Shown here one piece after another: positions 36,488 through 45,209 of a stretch of 45,209 nt of DNA. Origin of the DNA: Eubacteriales bacterium (GTDB lineage: Bacteria > Bacillota > Clostridia > Acetivibrionales > JANLFN01). The number at the start of each line of letters is the position of its first letter. Position 1 is the first letter of the stretch. The DNA lies in assembly GCA_024655885.1 (NCBI GenBank), contig JANLFN010000019.1:1-45209 (forward strand), read 5' to 3'. The notes below the pieces were generated by a model, which saw only the letters and a list, made by a program, of their open reading frames with translations, did not search any database and was not told the origin of the DNA. A program made the position numbers and the translations under genes.

Positions 36488-37654
36488 ATGGCTTTTTTTA
36501 AGGAATTGAAAACTGAAATCGTAAATACCTTTAAAAACAGGGATGTCATCATCCTGCTCCTGCTGGGGCCTGTGGCCCTGACACTGCTGTTCGGGGGAAT
36601 TTATCTCAACAGCTATGTGGAGGATATTCCCATTGCCGTTTTGGATGAGGACAATTCGAGCACCAGCCGGATGATAGTACAGCAGTTTGATGAAAATGAC
36701 CGGTTTGTGCTGAAATATACCGTGGATTCTCAGGAGGAGCTGAAAAACCTGCTGGACTCAAAAAAAATCCATATGGGAATCTGCATCCCCCCTCATTTCG
36801 AAAGGGATATTAATAAAGGTCAGTCTTCCCAGGTCTTGATCTTGGTGGACGGAACAAATATGGTGGTGGGCAACAACAGCTATGCAGCCGCATCTACCAT
36901 TATACAGACGGTTTCGGCCGGTGCCGAAATCAAAATTCTGGAGGGCGGAGGGATGGTGCCCCGGGACGCTGAAAATGTGGTGAATGCATTTACTTTCACC
37001 GACAGGACACTGTACGACCCCCGGATGACCTACATGAATTATTTGCTCTTAGGCTACATCGCTGTGTTTTTTCAGCAGGTGATGCTGTCCGGGGTAGGAA
37101 TATCCATTATAAAAGACGGCAGCCCTATAGCCCGGGAGGCTACGCTGAGGAAAATTTTCTTAAAAATCCTTTCCTGTGCCTTCTTTGCGCTTGTTTCGGT
37201 CTATGGGGCCATTCTCATTGCCGCCGGGATATTCCGTGTGCCCATCCGGGGAAGCATCCTTTTATCCCTGGCTTTTTGCGGGATATTTGCACCGGCCATC
37301 AGCTGTCCCGCCATTATGATCGCTTCCCTTGCCAAAGACAAGCTGAAATTCGCCCAGATTTCGTTCATGCTTTCCCTTCCCACCTTTGTAAGCTGCGGCT
37401 ATGTGTGGCCCCAGGACCAGATGCCGTGGATTCTGGGGACGTTGATTAAATTGATATGGCCTTTAATCTATTTTGCAAGGCCCCTGGATGAGCTGCTGTT
37501 CAAAGGAAGCCTCCCCGTCCGAAGCGCTCTCGGGCTTGTGCTGTATACCCTGGTATGGATGCCCGCCGCCATTTTCATGTTCAAGCGCAGTTTCAAAGAC
37601 GGGGCCGGGCTGGAAAACCACAATTTTCCCATGTTGCAGGAAAGGCAAATATAG
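36488..37654 (+). CDS. ABC-2 type permease, second subunit
   Basis: A 388-residue protein with the same layout as its neighbour: TM1 near residues 20-40, an extracytoplasmic domain with AVLDEDNSSTSRMIVQQFDE, and five or so C-terminal TM segments. The ATG lies three bases after the previous stop, so translation is coupled. It is the last gene of the set; the next plus-strand gene is a small unrelated membrane protein. No Walker A or ABC signature sequence occurs in any gene from 31.8 to 38.4 kb. Confidence 0.88.
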   Translation: MAFFKELKTEIVNTFKNRDVIILLLLGPVALTLLFGGIYLNSYVEDIPIAVLDEDNSSTSRMIVQQFDENDRFVLKYTVDSQEELKNLLDSKKIHMGICIPPHFERDINKGQSSQVLILVDGTNMVVGNNSYAAASTIIQTVSAGAEIKILEGGGMVPRDAENVVNAFTFTDRTLYDPRMTYMNYLLLGYIAVFFQQVMLSGVGISIIKDGSPIAREATLRKIFLKILSCAFFALVSVYGAILIAAGIFRVPIRGSILLSLAFCGIFAPAISCPAIMIASLAKDKLKFAQISFMLSLPTFVSCGYVWPQDQMPWILGTLIKLIWPLIYFARPLDELLFKGSLPVRSALGLVLYTLVWMPAAIFMFKRSFKDGAGLENHNFPMLQERQI

Positions 37655-37804
37655 GGGATAATGTTGAAATAAAAATCAAAACATGGCATATTTTATACAG
37701 CCCGGTGGATTTTTGGCTCCAGCCGCAAAAACTGTTAACATAAATAAAGCTTAAACCCGCAAAATATGATTGAAGTCTATATTTTGAGAGCAGGGAGGTA
37801 TTTT

Positions 37805-38008
37805 ATGCGAGAAGGACTAATTCCTGTAATTCTTGGTACGGCAGTGACAACGGCAGGTTTGGCCATGAGGGGAATAGATATGAAGCACCACCGCAGGATG
37901 TCGGACAGGGATGTGAAAGTGGCTATCGGCGCAGGTATCCTGGGAGTGGGATTGGCCCATATAGCCTTGGGAGTCATAGACCTTTGCCAAGACAGGAGAG
38001 ACCGCTAG
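37805..38008 (+). CDS. Small membrane protein, 67 residues
   Basis: Starts MREGLIPVILGTAVTTAGLA and has a second hydrophobic stretch (GILGVGLAHIALGVIDL), so two membrane segments separated by a basic loop (KHHRRMSDRD). GGGAGGT is eight bases before the ATG at 37805. I recall similar short proteins in clostridia under uncertain names; no function can be assigned. It is not obviously part of the export operon. Confidence 0.7.
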   Translation: MREGLIPVILGTAVTTAGLAMRGIDMKHHRRMSDRDVKVAIGAGILGVGLAHIALGVIDLCQDRRDR

Positions 38009-38055
38009 TTTTTATTTTTTTCAGGGTATGCAGTGTCTGCCGTCAATGATTTCGC

Positions 38056-38085
38056 TTGCACTGACCGACGGACCATCTGTATTAT
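38056..38085 (+). promoter_or_regulatory. Candidate promoter for the AnfO-like fragment
   Basis: TTGCAC (38056-38061), 18 bases, TATTAT (38080-38085), about 165 bases before the start at 38252. Confidence 0.4.
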
Positions 38086-38251
38086 AATGATATTATTACA
38101 AATCGGATATTTGATTTTTATATACTGGGACGTATATTATAAATTAAGAGCGTCGCAGCCTCTCGCTTCATACTGCTTTGACCGGGCAGTTTGCAGCGGG
38201 GGGCTTTGTTTTTTCAAGGGTTTGGAAATTGTAAAAAGAGGGGTGCTTGAA

Positions 38252-38431
38252 ATGAGCAGAGACATTGCAGTGATTGTGGGTAACGACGGACAAACCGCAT
38301 CATTTTTTGAGCCGGGGATCATCCGGGTCTATAGCAAGAAAAACGGGGAGTGCGAGCAGATAAGGGAAGCGGCCCTGCATATTGAACTACGGCGAAAGGC
38401 TGCGGAGCCATGGCTCCGCAGCCTTTCATAA
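38252..38431 (+). pseudogene. AnfO-like protein, truncated
   Basis: A 59-codon frame from ATG 38252 with GAGGGG upstream. Residues 1-38 (MSRDIAVIVGNDGQTASFFE, then PGIIRVYSKKNGE) look like the start of Fe-only nitrogenase accessory protein AnfO, a family usually several times longer. After that the sequence departs, and the frame ends inside a terminator hairpin. A promoter and a ribosome site remain, so a short peptide may be made. The relation to AnfO is from memory of the family and is moderate only. No nitrogenase genes are present. Confidence 0.5.
38395..38426. terminator. Bidirectional terminator, 32-bp palindrome
   Basis: AAAGGCTGCGGAGCC-AT-GGCTCCGCAGCCTTT. It sits between the convergent AnfO-like fragment and groEL and can act in both directions. 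Confidence 0.8.
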
Positions 38432-38452
38432 ATTGATTCCGCTGCATTGCTT

Positions 38453-40078
<1,626 letters not shown>

Positions 40079-40190
40079 TCACCTTTCCTTTGATCTATTG
40101 CAGCAAGAATGCCTTCCTGCCGTGCAATCAAGTATTTTGCCATCCAGATTCATTTCATTCCGGTATGTTTCCTGCTTTGTCCAGTAGTTG

Positions 40191-40217
40191 TTAGCACTCG
40201 AATATATCGAGTGCTAA
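40191..40217. promoter_or_regulatory. CIRCE operator (HrcA site)
   Basis: TTAGCACTC, nine bases, GAGTGCTAA: a perfect consensus. The symmetry extends outward (GTAGTTG ... CAACTAC) and inward (GA/TC). It lies downstream of the groEL promoter, in the leader. Confidence 0.95.
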
Positions 40218-40225
40218 CAACTACT

Positions 40226-40254
40226 ATTTTAATTATTCCATTTTTTACTGTCAA
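40226..40254 (-). promoter_or_regulatory. Sigma-A promoter of groEL
   Basis: Minus strand TTGACA (40254-40249), 17 bases, TAAAAT (40231-40226), with the CIRCE element immediately downstream. Confidence 0.85.
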
Positions 40255-40480
40255 GAGTTATTTTAAACTAATTCAAAAGGAAATATCCCGGAGGTGCCGC
40301 TATCTTATGTTACAAAATAATTTTTCACCCCATATGAATCCTTTAAACCTTATAATATATAAATTCTTCCGCGTATTCAACCTAAAATTCATAGTTTCTT
40401 AATAATTTTTGTTTATAATAGGATTAAAGGCAATGAACTCGGCCTTAGTAAAATTTATTTGATTGGAAAGGAAAATGGAT

Positions 40481-41203
40481 ATGAAGAATGGATTTAATGA
40501 TTACAATAGATACGATGCGGACGTATACGCCATAAGGCAGAGGGCGGGACTCAGCCGGTATCTTTCGGGAGTTTTCGCATGGATGTTTTTAGGCCTTCTG
40601 GTGACCGCATTCACTGCTTTTTACTGTGCAGGGTCCTATACCCTGATTTCCGCCATGGTCTCAAACCCCTTGCTGCTTATAGGCATGGCGGTTGCTGAGT
40701 TTGCACTGGTTTTATACCTTTCCGCCCGGATAATGAAAATGGGCTATAAGACGGCGGTCTCCTTATTTATCCTGTATTCCGCCTTAAACGGGATTACTTT
40801 ATCCGTGGTTTTACTTGCATTTACCCTGTCCTCGGTGGCCTATGCCTTTGCAATTACATCTGCGACCTTCGGGTTTATGAGTATTTACGGATATATAACC
40901 AGGACTGATTTAACAAAAGCAGGCAATATTTTGTTTATGGGCCTGGTGGGACTGGTAATCCTTTCCTTGGTTAACATGTTCCTGCATATCTCCTCGGTGG
41001 AATGGCTGATTTCAGTGCTGGGATTGTTTGTTTTTCTTGGCTTGGCCGCTTATGACACGCAAAAAATAAAGCGGTACTACTATGAGGCGGCAGGGAATTA
41101 TGAAGCGGTCAGAAAAACGGCCATCATGGGTGCGCTTCAGCTCTATCTTGATTTTATCAATCTGTTCCTGATCCTTTTGAGGTTGGTGGGAAGGAGAAGG
41201 TAG
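40481..41203 (+). CDS. Bax inhibitor-1 (YccA/BI-1) family membrane protein
   Basis: A 240-residue protein with seven membrane segments. The family pattern is seen in the tail: FVFLGLAAYDTQKIKRYYYE (with the conserved AYDTQ) and ALQLYLDFINLFLILLRL. Homologues act as pH-sensitive calcium leak channels in some bacteria; a role here is not shown. ATG at 40481 is preferred by spacing from AAAGGA; an ATG six bases earlier is also possible. It is flanked by groEL and, convergently, by a two-component kinase. Confidence 0.88.
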   Translation: MKNGFNDYNRYDADVYAIRQRAGLSRYLSGVFAWMFLGLLVTAFTAFYCAGSYTLISAMVSNPLLLIGMAVAEFALVLYLSARIMKMGYKTAVSLFILYSALNGITLSVVLLAFTLSSVAYAFAITSATFGFMSIYGYITRTDLTKAGNILFMGLVGLVILSLVNMFLHISSVEWLISVLGLFVFLGLAAYDTQKIKRYYYEAAGNYEAVRKTAIMGALQLYLDFINLFLILLRLVGRRR

Positions 41204-41265
41204 GAAACCAACAGGCCCATAGGAAAACAGCACAGCGGCTGTGGATGGGCTGCGCCGCGCAGGTG

Positions 41266-42810
41266 TCAGCCTGCGGAATCCATTTCAAACCAGAATTCGA
41301 CGCCGTCCTTTGCATTGGATACTCCGTATCCGTTCCCATGGGCTTCCTGGATGGCCCGGACGATGGACAACCCGAGGCCGGTGCCTCCGAAAGCCCTTGT
41401 CCTCGCCTTATCCACTTTATAAAAGCTGGACCAGATTTTATCCAGGGATTCCTCAGGAATAGGCTGCCCTGAATTGTACACCGAGACTCTGATTTTGCTG
41501 CCCCTTGATTTTACAGCCAGTTGAAGGACTTTTTTGTCGTCTACGTGATCCACTGCGTTATTCATAAGGTTGACGATGACCTGCTCCATTCTTACCGGGT
41601 CGGCATCCGCTGTCAATTCTTCCTCCATATCCATACCCACATGAATGCTTTTTTCCTTTAACACCGGTTCATACTTGGAAATGATGTCTTTAATAAGCAA
41701 AGAAATGTTGAAGCTGGTCTTACAGATGGGAAACATTCCCGATTCAATCTGGGAAAGGTCCAGGAGTTCTTTCACGAGAAAATCCATTTTTTCGGTCTCT
41801 TCCATAATAACATCACAGTAAAATTTTCTCTTTTGCTCATCGGCGGCCACATTTGCCTTAAGCCCTTCCGCGTAGCCCTGGATTAAAAAAATAGGCGTCT
41901 TAAGCTCGTGGGAAACATTGGAAACAAATTCACGCCTCATTTTATCCAGCTTGCGTTCATGGTCGATGTCCCGCTCCAATTGTTTGTTTCTGCTGTTTAG
42001 TTCACCGATGGCTTTGTCAAGCTTGTACGACAGGTGGTTTATACTTTGGGACAGCTGGCCGATTTCGTCTTTCCGGTCATTTTTTAAGGTCTGAGAAAAA
42101 TCGAGCTCCGACATTTTTTTTGTAATTCTGCTCATTTCGGTTATGGGACGGGTGAAACGGGCAGAGATGAACAGGGCCCAGATCCCTGTAATGATAATGG
42201 TGACAAGTCCCACAACGGCAGTAAAACTGTTGGAGATGGAGGCATTTTCGGATATTCCGGTCATAGGCACCCATACCAGGAGTACCAAGCCGTTTTCCAA
42301 CTGAGCCTGATACCTTAGAGTCTCCATTTTAAAATTAGGGTCCCGGGTTATGATGAAAAATGAAGTCTGACTGTAGCGTTCCCAGCTTTTTATATCATTC
42401 CAGGGCGGCGGCCCTGAAGGTCTGATGGGATGCATGGGCGCCGAGCCGAATTCCCTGTCCAGCACGTAAAACGGGCTGGCGGCAAAGCCAGGTCTAGGCG
42501 GAGAGCCGTGGCCGTCAGGGAGAGGATAATACAGGGTCCCGTCGATGGTTCCTATGAAAACACTTCCTCCAATGCTTTTTTCAAGTGTATTGATTTCATA
42601 AACCAGGTTTTCATCATTGAAGTCCGAAGCATTTGTTTTCCCGGCCACAAGCTCTGAAAGCTTTTGGCTGGTTTCGATGAGGGTGCTTTTTTTATGGCTG
42701 ATGTAATACTTCTCTGCGAAAAAAGTGTTGGAGCCGTATAAAAGGACTGCAAAAAGCACAATATTTACCGTCATATAAATCAGCAGCTTAAACCGGATGG
42801 ATGAATTCAT
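41266..42810 (-). CDS. Membrane sensor histidine kinase
   Basis: A 514-residue class I kinase. TM1 (about 8-28), an extracytoplasmic sensor of about 150 residues rich in proline (MHPIRPSGPPPWNDIKSWER), TM2 (about 185-207), a HAMP region, HisKA with the His in FVSNVSHELKTPIFLIQGYA, and an ATPase domain with N box (NLMNNAVDHVD) and G2 (GGTGLGLSIVRAI). It begins two bases after the response regulator stop, so expression is coupled. The sensor does not match a family I know; the signal is unknown. Confidence 0.92.
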   Translation of the reverse strand: MNSSIRFKLLIYMTVNIVLFAVLLYGSNTFFAEKYYISHKKSTLIETSQKLSELVAGKTNASDFNDENLVYEINTLEKSIGGSVFIGTIDGTLYYPLPDGHGSPPRPGFAASPFYVLDREFGSAPMHPIRPSGPPPWNDIKSWERYSQTSFFIITRDPNFKMETLRYQAQLENGLVLLVWVPMTGISENASISNSFTAVVGLVTIIITGIWALFISARFTRPITEMSRITKKMSELDFSQTLKNDRKDEIGQLSQSINHLSYKLDKAIGELNSRNKQLERDIDHERKLDKMRREFVSNVSHELKTPIFLIQGYAEGLKANVAADEQKRKFYCDVIMEETEKMDFLVKELLDLSQIESGMFPICKTSFNISLLIKDIISKYEPVLKEKSIHVGMDMEEELTADADPVRMEQVIVNLMNNAVDHVDDKKVLQLAVKSRGSKIRVSVYNSGQPIPEESLDKIWSSFYKVDKARTRAFGGTGLGLSIVRAIQEAHGNGYGVSNAKDGVEFWFEMDSAG

Positions 42811-42812
42811 AA

Positions 42813-43493
42813 CTACCCCTCAAATCTGTAGCCGAAGCCTCGGATGGTTGTAATGGAATCCCCTTTTTTGCCCAATTTGATCCTTAACCTGTTGATATGG
42901 GTATCCACGGTCCTTAATCCTCCGTAGTAGTCATAGCCCCACACCAGGTTGAGCAGTTGCTCACGGGATATGACCTTGCCTTTATTCTCCACCAGGATCA
43001 ATAAAAGGGTGTATTCCTTGGGACTCAATACGATTTCTTCATTGTCCACCTTGACCGTATGGGAGGAATCATCGATTTCAAGGCCGTCGAAGGCGATTAC
43101 TCTACTTTCGGCTTTAACCTTGTCAATTCTCCGGAAAAAAGCGTTGATTCTTGCGATTAATACGGTGGGCTTCACAGGCTTTTTCACATAGTCGTCGGCA
43201 CCGATCTCAAATCCGTGAACCTCATCAAAATCTTCGCTTCTTGCAGACAGCATGATGATGGGCACTTCCGATATTTTCCTGATCTCCCTGCAAACCGTCC
43301 AGCCGTCGTATTCCGGAAGCATTACATCCAGAAGGATCAGGTCGATGCTTTTGCCTCGACAGCGGAACGTTTCAAGGGCATGTTTTCCATCCTGCGACTC
43401 TATAACGGAAAAACCTTCTCTCTCAAGAAAATCCTTTAAGAGTATCCTTATTTTCAATTCATCGTCAACCACTAAAATCGTTTTTTTCTCCAA
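42813..43493 (-). CDS. OmpR-family response regulator
   Basis: A 226-residue regulator: receiver domain with DD at the acidic pocket (VVDDE), the phospho-acceptor Asp in LILLDVMLPEYDGW (about residue 56), Lys in DDYVKKPVKP, then a winged-helix domain (VLSPKEYTLLLILVENKGKV and RTVDTHINRLRIKLG). The start is a TTG at 43493 with AAGGTG before it. The gene pairs with the kinase. A long inverted repeat lies just upstream, and the adjacent EF-hand gene has a phased repeat array that suits this protein family. Confidence 0.93.
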   Translation of the reverse strand: MEKKTILVVDDELKIRILLKDFLEREGFSVIESQDGKHALETFRCRGKSIDLILLDVMLPEYDGWTVCREIRKISEVPIIMLSARSEDFDEVHGFEIGADDYVKKPVKPTVLIARINAFFRRIDKVKAESRVIAFDGLEIDDSSHTVKVDNEEIVLSPKEYTLLLILVENKGKVISREQLLNLVWGYDYYGGLRTVDTHINRLRIKLGKKGDSITTIRGFGYRFEG

Positions 43494-43515
43494 TTGTTAA
43501 CACCTTTACCTTGCC

Positions 43516-43558
43516 AGTGACAAAACTATTTTACTGCACAAAAAATAGTTTCATCACT
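43516..43558. promoter_or_regulatory. Long inverted repeat upstream of the response regulator
   Basis: AGTGA-ca-AAACTATTTT, nine bases, AAAATAGTTT-ca-TCACT. Arms of 17 with only the ca dinucleotide unpaired. It lies 23-65 bases before the TTG start and may be an operator or a leader hairpin. Confidence 0.6.
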
Positions 43559-43730
43559 CTATGCGAAAACTCCATAATATAAAAATTTATTTTTGTAACT
43601 ATTCAGAGTTTAGCACTAGAGATTTTTAATATGACAATTATATCATACTCATAGGGACCTGATGCTTAAAAGTTTTTTACAACATTTTATCCGGTGCAAA
43701 CGGTCAAATTCAAGCAATACTATAAACTGC

Positions 43731-43764
43731 AAAAGGAGGGGGCTTAGGCCCCCCCCCTCCTTTT
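43731..43764 (-). terminator. GC-rich terminator after the EF-hand gene
   Basis: AAAAGGAGGGGG and CCCCCTCCTTTT form the stem; it overlaps the stop codon of the EF-hand gene and separates it from the two-component operon. Confidence 0.8.
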
Positions 43765-44449
43765 ACAGCGTCTGGTTCAAACTGCTTTCTTGCTGCAAAC
43801 CGTACTCGCTGTAATTTGCGCTTTGTTTGTAGGCCTTTAGCGCATTGAGTATCCACATGGTCATTTCACTCTCTGAACTGTCCGCACCGTTTTCGGCTGT
43901 TGACTGGCTGCCCTGCAGCCCTTGGGCCGGCCCGGCTGCGGAAATCCCGGAGGCGTCAGGCGGCGGCCCCATGAGCTTCATGCCCTGCATGCCGCTTTCC
44001 TGGGCTTTTTCCAGGTCCGCGCTGGTGATCTTCCCGTCACCGTTGCTGTCGAAAATGCTGAAGAAATCCTCGGTGCTTAGGGTATTTTCATCATTGGATT
44101 GAGATATGAGGTTCTCATACTCCTCCTTGGTGACGCTGCCGTCCTCATCCGAATCGGCTTGGGAGAGCATGTCCTGCAGCCCCTGGGCTCCTCCGGGCGG
44201 CGGCCCTATGGGCCTCATGCCCTGCATGCCGCCCCGCATCATTTTCATATGTTCTTCAGGCGAGTAGGATTCGCTTTGCCTTTGAGTACCAGTGGATTCA
44301 TCAAGGGCTGCTGTTTCGGTGGTGGTTGTCTCGGCGGCGGTTGTTTCGGTGCCGCTGTCCGCTGTTGAATTCGCCGATGCGGCGTTCCTGGTCCTATAGC
44401 TGGCATAGATGTCCCAATAGTTTTGGCTGTAATCAACCGAACCTATCAT
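43763..44449 (-). CDS. EF-hand protein with repeated MQGM..GPPP modules
   Basis: A 228-residue protein with two calcium-binding loops: D99-S-D101-E-D103-G ... E110, and D134-S-N136-G-D138-G ... D145 (the last ligand Asp instead of Glu). Each loop is linked with a GMQGMRPIGPPP or GMQGMKLMGPPP segment (about 74-85 and 153-164). The N-terminal third is Ser/Thr/Ala/Glu-rich. There is no signal peptide or membrane segment, so it is cytoplasmic or leaves by a non-Sec route. AAGGAGAG precedes the ATG at 44449. It lies upstream of the two-component genes in the same direction. Function unknown; calcium binding is predicted only. Confidence 0.8.
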   Translation of the reverse strand: MIGSVDYSQNYWDIYASYRTRNAASANSTADSGTETTAAETTTTETAALDESTGTQRQSESYSPEEHMKMMRGGMQGMRPIGPPPGGAQGLQDMLSQADSDEDGSVTKEEYENLISQSNDENTLSTEDFFSIFDSNGDGKITSADLEKAQESGMQGMKLMGPPPDASGISAAGPAQGLQGSQSTAENGADSSESEMTMWILNALKAYKQSANYSEYGLQQESSLNQTL

Positions 44450-44502
44450 GTAATTTCTCTCCTTTCCATTTTTTATCTGGCAATCTCTGTATCGGAACCG
44501 AA

Positions 44503-44532
44503 TGTCACAGTTTTGTTACAGAAGTGTGACAG
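44503..44532. promoter_or_regulatory. Three tandem TGTnACAG repeats with 11-bp period
   Basis: TGTCACAG (44503), TGTTACAG (44514), TGTGACAG (44525), separated by three bases each. Read on the minus strand they are CTGTnACA, close in form and phase to the PhoB-type box of OmpR-family regulators. They lie 54-83 bases before the EF-hand start. Confidence 0.65.
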
Positions 44533-44993
44533 ACGTTTAAAAAATACGTTAAGAAATTGATATGAAGATAACGCCAACGCCAGACCCTTTGGCCAATAAC
44601 AGCCTGCAGCCGCTGTCTGATGAGGACAAATTCAGTTTGATGAACATCTTTAGCTTTTTCCTGGGAATGGTGTGGGTTTTCGAAACAGGAGCATTCATTC
44701 AGCCGATACTCTTTGACCCTGGCTCCATAAAAGCCTATTCGCAAATCAACCCGTTTATTTGTATGATTTAAAATTTGTGTAGCAAAAAGGGCACATGCGG
44801 AATAATACAGTAGTATATTTTAATATTTGTGAACATACGGGACATAAGTTTGTTTATAGCCCTGTTTTGCTTTTAGCGGACGGTTGAAAAGCATCCCTTG
44901 CCGTGATATATTATTCAGCAGTGCTCATGAAGACCGGGACGGATGGACAGTCCGCCGCGTTAGGAAAAGCCAAAAAGTGTAAATAAAAAAATG
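44533..44993. other. Intergenic region before the terminal promoter
   Basis: No gene I can support. A 69-codon frame at 44562-44771 lacks a good ribosome site. GGAC/GTCC and GGCGG-like pairings near 44935-44965 could be RNA structure, but no class is recognised. Confidence 0.35.
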
Positions 44994-45022
44994 TTGACAA
45001 GGTTACGGCGGCATGTTAAGAT
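44994..45022 (+). promoter_or_regulatory. Strong sigma-A promoter at the right edge
   Basis: TTGACA (44994-44999), 17 bases, TAAGAT (45017-45022). The transcript would begin near 45028 and run out of the window. Confidence 0.75.
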
Positions 45023-45027
45023 AAAAT

Positions 45028-45180
45028 TCCGCGCTGATGAGACGGCGCTAGGCCACTTCATAGGGGGGCATTCCCCCTGATGACGGATGCAAAAAGAGGC
45101 ATCCTGTCACTCCCTTTGGAAGAAGGGCTGAAGCAGCAAGGCCTTACAGGCCATTGGACTTTGGAAAGTAAACAGTGTGA
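45028..45180 (+). ncRNA. Putative structured leader RNA, class not recognised
   Basis: A GC-rich stretch of about 150 bases downstream of a good promoter, with successive hairpins: TCATAGGGGG/CCCCCTgATGA (about 45058-45082), TGACGGATGC/GCATCCtGTCA (about 45080-45110), CCCTT/AAGGG (about 45112-45127), GCTG/CAGC, GGCC/GGCC (45141-45153) and ACTTT/AAAGT (45158-45170). An AGGCC near 45050 could also pair with GGCCT near 45141 to close the domain. No start codon with a ribosome site is visible in it. It resembles a riboswitch or other cis-acting leader, but I could not match it to a class I know. Confidence 0.45.
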
Positions 45181-45209
45181 AAGAAAAGGAACTCGGAAAT
45201 GAATTTGAG

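Noticed and set aside
44562-44771. 69-codon plus-strand frame with one hydrophobic stretch.
   Set aside because: No ribosome site, an overlapping minus-strand frame of equal quality, and no recognisable family.
45033-45095. CTGATGA motifs suggesting a hammerhead ribozyme.
   Set aside because: The required GAAA after stem II is missing at both copies, and no cleavage-site stem is evident.

Overview
The window looks like chromosome of an anaerobic, endospore-forming clostridial Firmicute. The grounds are a spore photoproduct lyase, CheX, the IreB-RuvX-DUF1292 gene set, a CIRCE-controlled groEL, sigma-A type promoters, strong AGGAGG ribosome sites with frequent GTG/TTG starts, and an aldo/keto reductase with clostridial ferredoxin clusters. 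No respiratory or outer-membrane biogenesis genes are visible. I cannot name the species.

Layout. (1) 1-5.8 kb: end of a methyltransferase-type locus on the minus strand, with a corrinoid protein cut by the window edge, two paralogous MFS transporters and a second corrinoid gene broken by a frameshift and truncation, then a divergent pair of small XRE-type regulators and a PucR-type activator. (2) 5.8-9.4 kb: housekeeping genes (splB, cheX, trmL, an M20 peptidase). The SplB lacks the cysteine used as hydrogen donor in the Bacillus enzyme. (3) 9.5-17.6 kb: a lower-glycolysis cluster, pfkA - gap - pgk/tpi fusion - gpmI - (peroxiredoxin remnant) - eno. PGK and TIM form one 648-residue polypeptide with a two-residue junction. 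(4) 17.6-24.5 kb: secG, rnr, mtaB, ireB, a ferredoxin-type aldo/keto reductase, ruvX, a DUF1292 protein and an unlisted 44-residue gene on the opposite strand. (5) 24.6-37.7 kb: an efflux region with a soluble orphan histidine kinase, an MFS carrier, and three MarR-guarded exporters: MarR-MATE, MarR-DHA2 MFS, and MarR with TolC-like, HlyD-like and two ABC-2 permease genes. The last set has no ATPase gene beside it. (6) 37.8-45.2 kb: a small membrane protein, an AnfO-like fragment, an orphan groEL with an unusual tail, a BI-1 family protein, an OmpR-type two-component system, an EF-hand protein whose upstream region carries three helically phased repeats, and a promoter driving what looks like a structured leader RNA that runs off the window.

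How it fits together: glycolysis is largely co-directional and probably co-expressed from promoters before gap and eno. The exporter block looks like three independent drug- or metabolite-responsive switches, each with its own operator. The most unusual items are the ATPase-less TolC/HlyD/ABC-2 set in a presumed monoderm, the PGK-TIM fusion, the Cys-to-Ser SplB, the orphan GroEL, the phased repeat array before the EF-hand gene, and the unclassified RNA at the right edge. All function calls rest on reading the sequence and on family knowledge; no database search was run.
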